Of a DNA stretch of 10,259 nt, positions 1 to 7,032 are shown in pieces. Numbering within the stretch: position 1 is the stretch's first letter; the number at the start of each line of letters is the position of its first letter. Both the position numbers and the translations under genes were made by a program. This DNA comes from Thiobacillus denitrificans. GTDB taxonomy: Bacteria > Pseudomonadota > Gammaproteobacteria > Burkholderiales > Thiobacillaceae. The notes under the pieces are model-generated. The model had not been told where the DNA came from, did no database searches, and saw nothing but the letters and a program-made list of their open reading frames with translations. Location: positions 46,005 to 56,263 of the forward strand of contig DILD01000085.1 in NCBI GenBank assembly GCA_002424845.1. Direction: 5' to 3'.

Positions 1-898
<898 letters not shown>

Positions 899-953
899 GG
901 GCTCGGCTGACCTTAATCCTTACGGCAGGGCTGTTGGGATGGCTCGGGTTTCT

Positions 954-982
954 TTGACAAAAAGAACGCGAAATCATATCAT
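954..982 (+). promoter_or_regulatory. Sigma70 promoter for the yceD-rpmF-plsX-fab block
   Basis: A perfect -35 hexamer TTGACA (954-959) is separated by exactly 17 bp from TATCAT (977-982), one mismatch from the -10 consensus. The predicted start is around 989-991, giving a leader of only about 20 nt before the yceD ATG at 1011. It is the best promoter match I found in the window, and it is correctly placed at the head of the rightward gene block. Confidence 0.78.
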
Positions 983-999
983 TGCTGGCTAATGTTTAA
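973..999 (-). promoter_or_regulatory. Probable leftward promoter for the biotin carboxylase gene (extended -10)
   Basis: On the minus strand TATGAT (978-973) is preceded by TGA, giving an extended -10 (TGnTATGAT). Only a weak -35-like stretch around GGTTAA/GTTAAA (1001-995) lies 16-17 bp upstream, which is acceptable for an extended -10 promoter. The predicted start near 966 would leave a leader of about 70 nt before the ATG at 898. The -10 box overlaps that of the rightward promoter by two bases (977-978). This is prediction from sequence only. Confidence 0.5.
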
Positions 1000-1010
1000 C
1001 CGGGTGTGTC

Positions 1011-1457
1011 ATGTCTGAGTCCGCCATGCTTCAGCCAATTGAAGTCGATCCATGGCGTTTTTGCAGGGATGGGCAGTTGTGGGAAACCCGGTCGGAAGTG
1101 GCTGCGTTTCCGCGTCTTGCCCATGAATTTACGCAAGGCGTGCTGTTCTGTCGAGTCGTTGGGCGTGTCGATCAGCGGGGCAGCCTGTCCCTGCGGTTGA
1201 CGGTCAGCGGCGAGGTGGAACTGGCCTGTCAGCGTTGCCTGGGCAGCATGCCGTACAAGGTTGATGTCGAACGCACGCTGTATCTGGCGCGCAACGAGGC
1301 CGAGATGGAACGGCTGGATGCGTTGCCCGACAGTGACGCCATCCAGGCCGGCGAGATTCTGAATCTTGTCGATCTGGTTGAGGATGAAGTGTTGTTGAGC
1401 CTGCCGTTTGCGACGATGCATGCAGAAGGTGAATGCCCCGTTCCTGGGGCGCAATAA
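1011..1457 (+). CDS. yceD: YceD/DUF177 family protein, ribosome-biogenesis-linked
   Basis: This 148-residue protein belongs to the YceD (DUF177) family, which is almost always encoded directly upstream of rpmF (ribosomal protein L32) and has been linked to 23S rRNA processing or accumulation; its biochemical role is not settled. Diagnostic features are the central segment GEVELACQRCLGSM (68-80), with the CxxC pair Cys73/Cys76, and the acidic half that follows (GEILNLVDLVEDEVLLSLP). A further Cys lies near the end in ECPVP. The ATG at 1011 has only a weak GGGTG four bases upstream; an ATG at 1026 (residue 6) is a possible alternative. The C-terminus stops just after the ECPVP motif, where family members as I remember them continue with an NPFAxL-type tail. 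It is the first gene after the promoter at 954-982. Confidence 0.85.
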   Translation: MSESAMLQPIEVDPWRFCRDGQLWETRSEVAAFPRLAHEFTQGVLFCRVVGRVDQRGSLSLRLTVSGEVELACQRCLGSMPYKVDVERTLYLARNEAEMERLDALPDSDAIQAGEILNLVDLVEDEVLLSLPFATMHAEGECPVPGAQ

Positions 1458-1464
1458 TTTTTAA

Positions 1465-1482
1465 TGCACCCGGTTGGGTGTA
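1465..1482 (+). other. Small intercistronic hairpin before rpmF
   Basis: Bases 1467-1471 (CACCC) and 1476-1480 (GGGTG) form a perfect stem around a GGTT loop. One G-T and one T-A pair extend it to seven base pairs over 1465-1482. It lies in the 46-bp gap between yceD and rpmF, nine bases before the rpmF Shine-Dalgarno sequence, and no T-run follows, so it is not a canonical terminator. It could separate or stabilise the rpmF message or restrict RNase access; no function is shown by the sequence. Confidence 0.35.
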
Positions 1483-1503
1483 ACGGATTTAAAGGAGCAA
1501 GAA

Positions 1504-1683
1504 ATGGCAGTCCAGCAGAACAAAAAGTCCCCGTCCAAGCGCGGCATGCACCGCTCGCACGACTTTCTGACCAACCCGCCGCTGGCCGTCGAGCCGACCA
1601 CGGGTGAGGCCCACCTGCGTCACCATATCAGCCCCACCGGCTTTTATCGTGGCCGCAAGGTCGTCAAGGCCAAAGGCGAATAA
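1504..1683 (+). CDS. rpmF: 50S ribosomal protein L32
   Basis: This 59-residue basic protein is L32 of the large ribosomal subunit. The N-terminus MAVQQNKKSPSKRGMHRSHD and the motif GEAHLRHHISPTGFYRGRKV are near-identical in pattern to E. coli L32. It contains no cysteines, so it is the zinc-independent form. The start is set by a strong Shine-Dalgarno AAGGAG (1492-1497) six bases before the ATG; an upstream in-frame GTG at 1474 lies in the hairpin loop region and is unlikely. It follows yceD and precedes plsX, the standard bacterial arrangement coupling ribosome supply to lipid synthesis. Confidence 0.97.
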   Translation: MAVQQNKKSPSKRGMHRSHDFLTNPPLAVEPTTGEAHLRHHISPTGFYRGRKVVKAKGE

Positions 1684-1705
1684 TTTTCTGAGCGACAGGG
1701 TTTGA

Positions 1706-1753
1706 TTGCGCCGGGATTGGATGACTTCGATCTGGCGCGCTCAACCCGGCCAA
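1706..1753 (+). repeat. Imperfect inverted repeat in the rpmF-plsX gap
   Basis: The gap of 83 bases between rpmF and plsX contains TTG-c-GCCGGG (1706-1715) and CCCGGC-CAA (1745-1753). These could pair into a nine-base-pair stem with one bulged base and a 29-nt loop. A shorter alternative pairing, GCGCC (1708-1712) with GGCGC (1734-1738), competes with it. No T-tract follows. I see no convincing promoter in this gap. The structure may only reflect high GC content. Confidence 0.25.
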
Positions 1754-1766
1754 CGATTCCGGCTGC

Positions 1767-2786
1767 ATGAGAAACATCACAGTCGCCATTGATGTCATGG
1801 GGGGCGATCACGGCCCCCATGTCACGGTTCCGGCGGCGATCCATTGCCTTGCGCGTCATCCTGATCTGAATGTGATTCTGGTCGGGCCGCAGGATATTGT
1901 CGCGGCCGAACTCAAGGCACATCGCGCCGAAACCGGGCCGCGCCTGATCGTGCGCCACGCCACCCAGGTGGTGGCAATGGACGAGGCGCCCGCATTGGCT
2001 TTGCGCGGCAAAAAAGATTCCTCCATGCGAGTAGCCATCGATCTTGTCAAATCCGGCGAGGCTGATGCCTGTGTGTCGGCCGGCAATACCGGCGCTCTGA
2101 TGGCAACCGCGCGATTCGTCCTGAAAACGCTCCCGGGCATTGACCGTCCGGCCATCGCTGGCGTGATGCCGACCATTGACGGCCACACGCTGGTACTCGA
2201 CATGGGGGCCAACGTCGACTGCACCGCCGAGCACTTGCTGCAGTTCGCTGTCATGGGCGCGATGCTGGTGTCGGCGGTGGAACACAAGCCGAATCCGACG
2301 GTGGGCTTGCTCAACATCGGCGAAGAAGACATCAAGGGCAACGAGATCGTCAAGCAGGCCGCCGAGTTGCTGCGCGGCAGCCACCTGAACTTCTACGGCA
2401 ACGTCGAAGGCGACGATATTTTCAAGGGCACCACCGACGTGGTGGTGTGCGACGGCTTTGTCGGCAACGTCACCCTGAAAGCGTCCGAAGGCCTGGCCAA
2501 GATGTTTGCATCCACGCTGCGCGCCGAGTTCAAGCGCAACTGGCTGACCCGGATCGCCGGGTTGATCGCCATGCCGGTGCTCAATGCCTTCAAACGCCGG
2601 TTCGACCCGCGCCGTTACAACGGTGCCACCTTGCTGGGCCTCAAAGGCGTGGTGGTGAAAAGCCATGGTTCGGCCGACCGTTTCGCGTTCGAACACGCGA
2701 TCGAAACCGCCTGCGACGAAGTCCGCAACAACGTGCTGAAACGCATCACCGACCAGATCCAACTTTTGCAACGGGTAGCCGCTTGA
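1767..2786 (+). CDS. plsX: Phosphate acyltransferase PlsX
   Basis: PlsX converts acyl-ACP and phosphate into acyl-phosphate, the acyl donor for PlsY in the first step of phosphatidic acid synthesis; it works at the inner face of the membrane as a peripheral enzyme. The 339-residue product carries the family's hallmarks: AIDVMGGDHGP near the N-terminus (about 7-17), SSMRVAIDLVKSGEADACVSAGNTGALM (about 88-115), LDMGANVDC, NIGEEDIKGNE, VCDGFVGNVTLK and YNGATLLGLKGVVVKSHG near the C-terminus. Length matches the family (about 330-350). The ATG at 1767 lacks a clear Shine-Dalgarno sequence, but the protein begins exactly where homologues do. Its TGA overlaps the TTG start of fabH. The position between rpmF and fabH is the textbook arrangement in proteobacteria. 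Confidence 0.97.
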   Translation: MRNITVAIDVMGGDHGPHVTVPAAIHCLARHPDLNVILVGPQDIVAAELKAHRAETGPRLIVRHATQVVAMDEAPALALRGKKDSSMRVAIDLVKSGEADACVSAGNTGALMATARFVLKTLPGIDRPAIAGVMPTIDGHTLVLDMGANVDCTAEHLLQFAVMGAMLVSAVEHKPNPTVGLLNIGEEDIKGNEIVKQAAELLRGSHLNFYGNVEGDDIFKGTTDVVVCDGFVGNVTLKASEGLAKMFASTLRAEFKRNWLTRIAGLIAMPVLNAFKRRFDPRRYNGATLLGLKGVVVKSHGSADRFAFEHAIETACDEVRNNVLKRITDQIQLLQRVAA

Positions 2787-3742
2787 CCTATTCCCGCATT
2801 CTGGGCACCGGCAGCTATCTGCCTGCCCGCATCCTCACCAACGCCGATCTTGAAAAGCTGATCGATACGAACGATCAATGGATTGTCGAGCGCACCGGCA
2901 TCCGCGAACGCCACATTGCTGCCGAGGGTGAATTCACCAGCGATCTGGCGACGCAGGCGGCGCGTGCCGCACTTGACGCGGCGGGCCTTGCGATCGATGA
3001 CATCGACCTGCTGCTGGTCGCCACCACGACGCCCGATCTGGTGTTCCCCAGCACCGCCTGCATCGTGCAGTCCAAGCTCGGCATGACCAACGGCAAGCCG
3101 GCATTTGACCTGCAGGCCGTGTGCAGCGGCTTTGTCTACGCCATGAGCGTGGCCGACCAGTTCATCAAGACCGGCGCGGCCAAACACGTGCTGGTGATCG
3201 GTGCCGAAACCCTGTCGCGCATCACTGACTGGAACGACCGCGGCAACTGCATCCTGTGGGGCGACGGCGCCGGCGCCGTAGTGCTGGGCCCTTCCGATGA
3301 ACCCGGCATCATCGCTACGCATATTCACGCCGATGGCCGCCACAAGGAATTGCTGCGCACCACCAACGGCGCTTCGACCGGCCTGCACGAGCCGGCGCTG
3401 ATGCGCATGGAGGGCAATGCCGTATTCAAGATGGCGGTCAACACCCTGGACCGCATCGTCGATGAAACGCTGGAGGCAAACGGGCTTCAGAAATCCGACA
3501 TCGACTGGCTGGTGCCGCACCAGGCCAACATTCGCATCATTTCCGCCACGGCGAAGAAGCTCGGCATGAGCATGGACAACGTGGTCACCACTGTTGCCAA
3601 CCACGGCAATACTTCCGCTGCTTCGGTGCCCCTTGCGTTCGATGTGGCGGTGCGTGACGGGCGCATCCAGCGCGGCCAGACTGTCTTGATGGAGGCCTTT
3701 GGTGGCGGTTTTACCTGGGGCTCCGTGCTTCTCAAGTATTAA
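2783..3742 (+). CDS. fabH: Beta-ketoacyl-ACP synthase III
   Basis: FabH condenses acetyl-CoA with malonyl-ACP to start each fatty-acid chain. The 319-residue protein contains the full Cys-His-Asn triad: Cys114 in AVCSGF, His246 in WLVPHQAN and Asn276 in HGNTSAAS. The C-terminal EAFGGGFTWGS is intact. Phe88 (VFPS) matches E. coli Phe87, which favours acetyl-CoA over branched primers. The start is a TTG at 2783-2785 overlapping the plsX stop (TTGA). It gives an N-terminus (TYSRILGTGSYLP) that lines up with E. coli FabH (MYTKIIGTGSYLP). No in-frame ATG occurs until residue 101, inside the fold, so a non-ATG start is required. No strong Shine-Dalgarno precedes it (GGGT at 2773-2776), suggesting translation coupled to plsX. 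Confidence 0.96.
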   Translation: MTYSRILGTGSYLPARILTNADLEKLIDTNDQWIVERTGIRERHIAAEGEFTSDLATQAARAALDAAGLAIDDIDLLLVATTTPDLVFPSTACIVQSKLGMTNGKPAFDLQAVCSGFVYAMSVADQFIKTGAAKHVLVIGAETLSRITDWNDRGNCILWGDGAGAVVLGPSDEPGIIATHIHADGRHKELLRTTNGASTGLHEPALMRMEGNAVFKMAVNTLDRIVDETLEANGLQKSDIDWLVPHQANIRIISATAKKLGMSMDNVVTTVANHGNTSAASVPLAFDVAVRDGRIQRGQTVLMEAFGGGFTWGSVLLKY

Positions 3743-3753
3743 GGAAAAACCCG

Positions 3754-4677
3754 ATGAAACTGGCTTTTGTATTTCCCGGGCAGGGCTCGCAATCGGTCGG
3801 CATGATGCAGGGCTGGGGGGATCGTGCCGAAGTGCGCGCCACCTTCGCCGAAGCCTCCGACGCGCTCGGCCAGGACCTGTGGGCGCTGGTCACCGATGGC
3901 CCGACTGATCTGCTCAACCAGACGGTCAACACCCAGCCGGCCATGCTGGCGGCCGATGTCGCCGCCTGGCGCGTGTGGCAGGCGGCAAGCGGCGCGACGC
4001 CGGTCTTGCTGGCGGGGCACAGCCTCGGCGAATACGCCGCGCTGGTTGCCGCAGGCGCGTTGAATTTTGCCGATGCCATCAAGCTGGTGCGCTTCCGTGC
4101 CGAGGCCATGCAGGCCGCCGTGCCCGAAGGCGTCGGCGCCATGGCCGCTATCCTCGGCCTGGACGATGATGCGGTGCGTGCGGTGTGCAGCGAGGCCGCA
4201 GCGGGCGAAGTGGTCGAGGCGGTTAACCTCAACTCGCCTGGCCAGGTGGTGATCGCCGGCAACAAGGCGGCGGTCGAGCGCGCCATGGTGCTGGCGAAGG
4301 AAAAGGGCGCCAAGCGCGCCTTGCCGCTGCCGGTGTCCGTGCCCTCGCATTCCTCGTTGATGCTGCCGGCTGCCGAAAAACTGCTGGCGCATCTGCAAGG
4401 CGTGGTGATTTCAACGCCGGCGATCCCGGTGTTGCACAACACTGACGTGCTGAGCCATGCCGAACCCGATGCGATCCGTGCCGCGCTGGCCAAGCAGTTG
4501 CACACGCCAGTGCGCTGGGTTGAGACCGTGCAGGCGCTGAAGGCCGCCGGCATCGAACGCGTGATCGAATGCGGCCCCGGCAAGGTGCTGGCGGGCCTCG
4601 CCAAACGCATCGACGACAGCCTGCCCGCCGTGGCGCTGGTGGATGAATCGAGCCTCGCGGCCGCACTCAGTCAATAA
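3754..4677 (+). CDS. fabD: Malonyl-CoA:ACP transacylase
   Basis: FabD moves malonyl groups from CoA to ACP, supplying the extender for FabH and FabF. The 307-residue product begins with FVFPGQGSQSVGMM. It has the nucleophile Ser90 in GHSLGEY, the substrate-binding Arg115, and the catalytic His199 in PVSVPSH; each lies two residues before its E. coli counterpart. The oxyanion-hole PGQGSQ motif, VNLNSPGQVVIAG and the C-terminal ECGPGKVLAGL are all present. Length is normal for the family. The ATG at 3754 follows AAGGA (3741-3745) by eight bases, and that site overlaps the fabH stop codon. Confidence 0.97.
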   Translation: MKLAFVFPGQGSQSVGMMQGWGDRAEVRATFAEASDALGQDLWALVTDGPTDLLNQTVNTQPAMLAADVAAWRVWQAASGATPVLLAGHSLGEYAALVAAGALNFADAIKLVRFRAEAMQAAVPEGVGAMAAILGLDDDAVRAVCSEAAAGEVVEAVNLNSPGQVVIAGNKAAVERAMVLAKEKGAKRALPLPVSVPSHSSLMLPAAEKLLAHLQGVVISTPAIPVLHNTDVLSHAEPDAIRAALAKQLHTPVRWVETVQALKAAGIERVIECGPGKVLAGLAKRIDDSLPAVALVDESSLAAALSQ

Positions 4678-4686
4678 GGAGACAAT

Positions 4687-5427
4687 ATGCTGCAAGGACA
4701 AATCGCTTTAGTCACCGGCGCCAGCCGAGGCATCGGCCAGGCCATCGCGCTGGCGCTGGGTAATGCAGGCGCCACCGTGGTCGGCACCGCCACCAGCGAC
4801 AAGGGCGCGCAGGCGATCAGCGATTACCTCGCCGCGGCCAACATCAAGGGCAGCGGCATGAAGCTCAACGTCACCGACGCGGCTGAAGTGGATGCGGTCA
4901 TCGCGGCGATTGAAAAGGATTTCGGCGCCATCGGTATTCTGGTCAACAATGCCGGCATCACCCGCGACAATCTGCTGATGCGGATGAAGGATGAGGAGTG
5001 GGACGATATTCTGGCGACCAACCTCACTTCCGTGTTCCGTCTGTCGCGCGCGGTGCTGCGCGCGATGATGAAGGCCCGCAGCGGACGCATCATTTCCATC
5101 GCTTCGGTGGTGGGCGCCATGGGCAACGCCGGGCAGACCAATTACAGCGCGGCCAAGGCCGGCATCATGGGCTTCACCAAGTCACTGGCACGCGAAGTCG
5201 GCAGCCGCAACATCACTGTTAACTGTGTCGCACCGGGCTTTATCGATACTGACATGACCCGCGCGCTGCCGGATGCGCAGCGCGAAGCGCTGCTGGCCCA
5301 TATCCCGTTGGGCCGGCTGGGTGCGGCAGACGATATTGCGCAGGCCGTCACCTTTTTGGCCTCGCCGGCGGCCGGTTATATTTCGGGCACCACCCTGCAC
5401 GTCAATGGCGGCATGTATATGGCGTAA
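4687..5427 (+). CDS. fabG: 3-oxoacyl-ACP reductase
   Basis: FabG is the NADPH-dependent reductase for the first reduction of each elongation cycle. The 246-residue protein is a classical short-chain dehydrogenase: nucleotide-binding TGASRGIG (10-17), NNAG (87-90), and the catalytic set Asn112, Ser140, Tyr153 and Lys157 (YSAAK). The C-terminus GGMYMA resembles that of other FabG proteins. A strong Shine-Dalgarno AAGGAG (4676-4681), overlapping the fabD stop, lies five bases before the ATG. Position between fabD and acpP identifies it as the housekeeping FabG rather than one of the many short-chain dehydrogenase paralogues. Confidence 0.97.
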   Translation: MLQGQIALVTGASRGIGQAIALALGNAGATVVGTATSDKGAQAISDYLAAANIKGSGMKLNVTDAAEVDAVIAAIEKDFGAIGILVNNAGITRDNLLMRMKDEEWDDILATNLTSVFRLSRAVLRAMMKARSGRIISIASVVGAMGNAGQTNYSAAKAGIMGFTKSLAREVGSRNITVNCVAPGFIDTDMTRALPDAQREALLAHIPLGRLGAADDIAQAVTFLASPAAGYISGTTLHVNGGMYMA

Positions 5428-5434
5428 TGGCAGT

Positions 5435-5451
5435 CCAAAATTTGGTAGAAT
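5435..5451 (+). promoter_or_regulatory. Probable internal promoter for acpP (extended -10) with adjoining palindrome
   Basis: TAGAAT (5446-5451) is preceded by TGG (5443-5445), giving an extended -10 box, TGnTAGAAT. No good -35 is seen at 16-18 bp. Immediately upstream is a perfect short palindrome, CCAAA-A-TTTGG (5435-5445), in the spacer region, where a regulator could bind. The predicted start near 5458 would give a leader of about 57 nt. An extra promoter before acpP is reasonable because ACP is needed in large excess over the enzymes. Confidence 0.5.
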
Positions 5452-5471
5452 CGCCAGGTTTTATTTTTCCG

Positions 5472-5492
5472 GGCTTCAATTTTATTGAAGCC
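5472..5492 (+). other. Leader hairpin upstream of acpP
   Basis: GGCTTCAAT (5472-5480) and ATTGAAGCC (5484-5492) are perfect inverted repeats around TTT, a nine-base-pair stem. It starts about 14 nt after the predicted transcription start and ends 10 nt before the Shine-Dalgarno of acpP. The following bases (TAATTTCAAG) are not a T-run, so it does not look like an intrinsic terminator in this direction. On the opposite strand it is followed by CCGGAAAAA, so not in that direction either. A 5' stabilising stem for the acpP message is the simplest reading. Confidence 0.6.
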
Positions 5493-5514
5493 TAATTTCA
5501 AGAGAGGATTAGTA

Positions 5515-5748
5515 ATGGATAACGTACAGCGTGTAATTAAAGTCGTCGCCGAGCAGTTGGGCGTCAACGAGGCAGACATCAAGAACGAGTCTTCCTTCGT
5601 GGGTGACCTGGGCGCGGACTCGCTCGATACGGTTGAACTGGTGATGGCGCTGGAAGAAGAATTCGGCTGCGAAATCCCGGATGAGGACGCAGAAAAAATC
5701 ACCACGGTCCAGCAGGCGATTGACTACGTCAACAGCCACTCGAGCTGA
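5515..5748 (+). CDS. acpP: Acyl carrier protein
   Basis: This 77-residue, strongly acidic protein is ACP, which carries growing acyl chains on a phosphopantetheine arm. The attachment serine is Ser36 in GADSLD, the same position as in E. coli. Helix II and III signatures (DTVELVMALEEEFGCEIPDE) are intact. The ATG at 5515 is chosen over an upstream in-frame TTG at 5485. It has a Shine-Dalgarno AGAGGA (5503-5508) six bases away, gives the normal ACP length, and the upstream codons fall inside the hairpin 5472-5492. The gene is preceded by 87 non-coding bases, by far the longest gap among the fab genes, consistent with separate, high-level expression. Confidence 0.98.
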   Translation: MDNVQRVIKVVAEQLGVNEADIKNESSFVGDLGADSLDTVELVMALEEEFGCEIPDEDAEKITTVQQAIDYVNSHSS

Positions 5749-5781
5749 TCGTTTTCACCCAAGCAATTTAAGGACTGACTT

Positions 5782-7014
5782 TTGTCCAAACGTCGCGTTG
5801 TCGTCACCGGCCTGGGAATTGTTTCCCCGGTCGGCAATACCATACCGGAGGCCTGGGAGAATCTGCTTGCCGGTCGAACCGGAATCGCCCGGATCACCCG
5901 ATTCGATCCTTCGCCCTTCGCCTCGCAGATCGCGGGCGAGGTCAAGAATTTCGACATCGGGGAATATCTCAATCCCAAGGAAGCACGCCGGATGGATGTC
6001 TTTATCCAGTTCGGCATGGCTGCCGGCATTCAGGCGATACGCGACTCGGGCATCGAAGTCACCGATGCCAATGCCGAGCGCATTGGCATCAACATCGGCT
6101 CCGGAATCGGCGGTCTGCCGCTGATCGAGGAGACACATACCCTGCTGATGGAATCAGGACCGAGGAAGATTTCCCCCTTCTTCATTCCGGGTTCGATCAG
6201 CAACATGATTTCCGGCAACCTTTCCATTCAGTATGGCATCAAGGGCCCCAATCTCGCGGTGGTCACAGCCTGCACCACCGGCTTGCATGCCATCGGGCTG
6301 TCGGCTCGCATGATTGCTTACGGCGACGCCGACATGATGGTTGCGGGCGGCGCCGAATGTGCGACCTCCCCGCTGGGCGTAGGCGGTTTTGCTGCTGCGC
6401 GCGCACTGTCAACCCGGAATGATGATCCGGCTACGGCCAGTCGTCCATGGGACAAAGATCGCGATGGCTTTGTGCTGGGCGAAGGTGCCGGCGTGCTCGT
6501 GCTGGAAGAGTATGAACATGCCAAGGCACGTGGCGCCAAGATCTACGCTGAGGTGGTGGGTTTCGGCATGAGTGGCGATGCCTATCACATGACGGCACCG
6601 AGCACCGACGGCCCCAAGCGCTCGATGGTGAATGCAATGCGCGATGCCGGGATCAATCCCGATCAGTTGAATTACATCAACGCGCACGGCACCTCCACCC
6701 CGCTGGGGGATAAGAACGAAACCGAAGCGATCAAACTTGCGCTGGGCGATGCGGCCTACAAGCTGGTGGTCAACTCCACCAAGTCGATGACAGGCCACCT
6801 GCTGGGCGGCGCCGGCGGTGTCGAGTCGGTGTTCACCGTTCTGGCCGTTCATAATCAGGTATCCCCGCCAACCGCCAATATCTTCTCGCAGGATCCGGAA
6901 TGCGATCTCGATTACTGTGCCAACACGGCACGTGACATGAAGATCGATTTTGCGCTCAAGAATAATTTCGGATTTGGCGGCACCAACGGCTCGCTGGTTT
7001 TCAAGCGCGTTTAA
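5782..7014 (+). CDS. fabF: Beta-ketoacyl-ACP synthase II
   Basis: FabF elongates acyl-ACP with malonyl-ACP and in E. coli is needed for temperature control of unsaturated chains. The 410-residue product has the Cys-His-His triad of the KAS I/II group: Cys164 in TACTTG, His302 in NAHGTSTP and His339 in MTGHLLGGAG, with Lys334 just before. FGFGGTNGSLVFK closes the protein. The start is a TTG at 5782-5784: the Shine-Dalgarno AAGGA (5770-5774) lies seven bases upstream, and the resulting N-terminus MSKRRVVVTGLG is identical to that of E. coli FabF. It follows acpP by 33 bases, the conserved acpP-fabF pair. Confidence 0.97.
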   Translation: MSKRRVVVTGLGIVSPVGNTIPEAWENLLAGRTGIARITRFDPSPFASQIAGEVKNFDIGEYLNPKEARRMDVFIQFGMAAGIQAIRDSGIEVTDANAERIGINIGSGIGGLPLIEETHTLLMESGPRKISPFFIPGSISNMISGNLSIQYGIKGPNLAVVTACTTGLHAIGLSARMIAYGDADMMVAGGAECATSPLGVGGFAAARALSTRNDDPATASRPWDKDRDGFVLGEGAGVLVLEEYEHAKARGAKIYAEVVGFGMSGDAYHMTAPSTDGPKRSMVNAMRDAGINPDQLNYINAHGTSTPLGDKNETEAIKLALGDAAYKLVVNSTKSMTGHLLGGAGGVESVFTVLAVHNQVSPPTANIFSQDPECDLDYCANTARDMKIDFALKNNFGFGGTNGSLVFKRV

Positions 7015-7032
7015 TTCCCGCCTCGGATTGCA

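Noticed and set aside
900..947. Direct repeat GGCTCGG (900-906 and 941-947) in the divergent gap
   Set aside because: Only seven bases, GC-rich and not symmetrical to either promoter; within chance expectation.
1644..2771. Long minus-strand open frame (375 codons) opposite plsX
   Set aside because: It lies wholly antisense to a clearly identified plsX, has no recognisable family motif and a histidine/glutamine-rich composition typical of antisense frames in GC-rich genes.
2615..3604. Minus-strand open frame (329 codons) opposite plsX and fabH
   Set aside because: Antisense shadow of two conserved genes; the low-complexity translation matches nothing I know.
3732..4610. Minus-strand open frames of 292 and 219 codons opposite fabD
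   Set aside because: Two overlapping antisense frames of the same gene, explained by GC-biased codon use in fabD.
5472..5492. Intrinsic terminator between fabG and acpP
   Set aside because: The stem is good but no T-run follows on either strand, so it was kept as a leader hairpin rather than a terminator.
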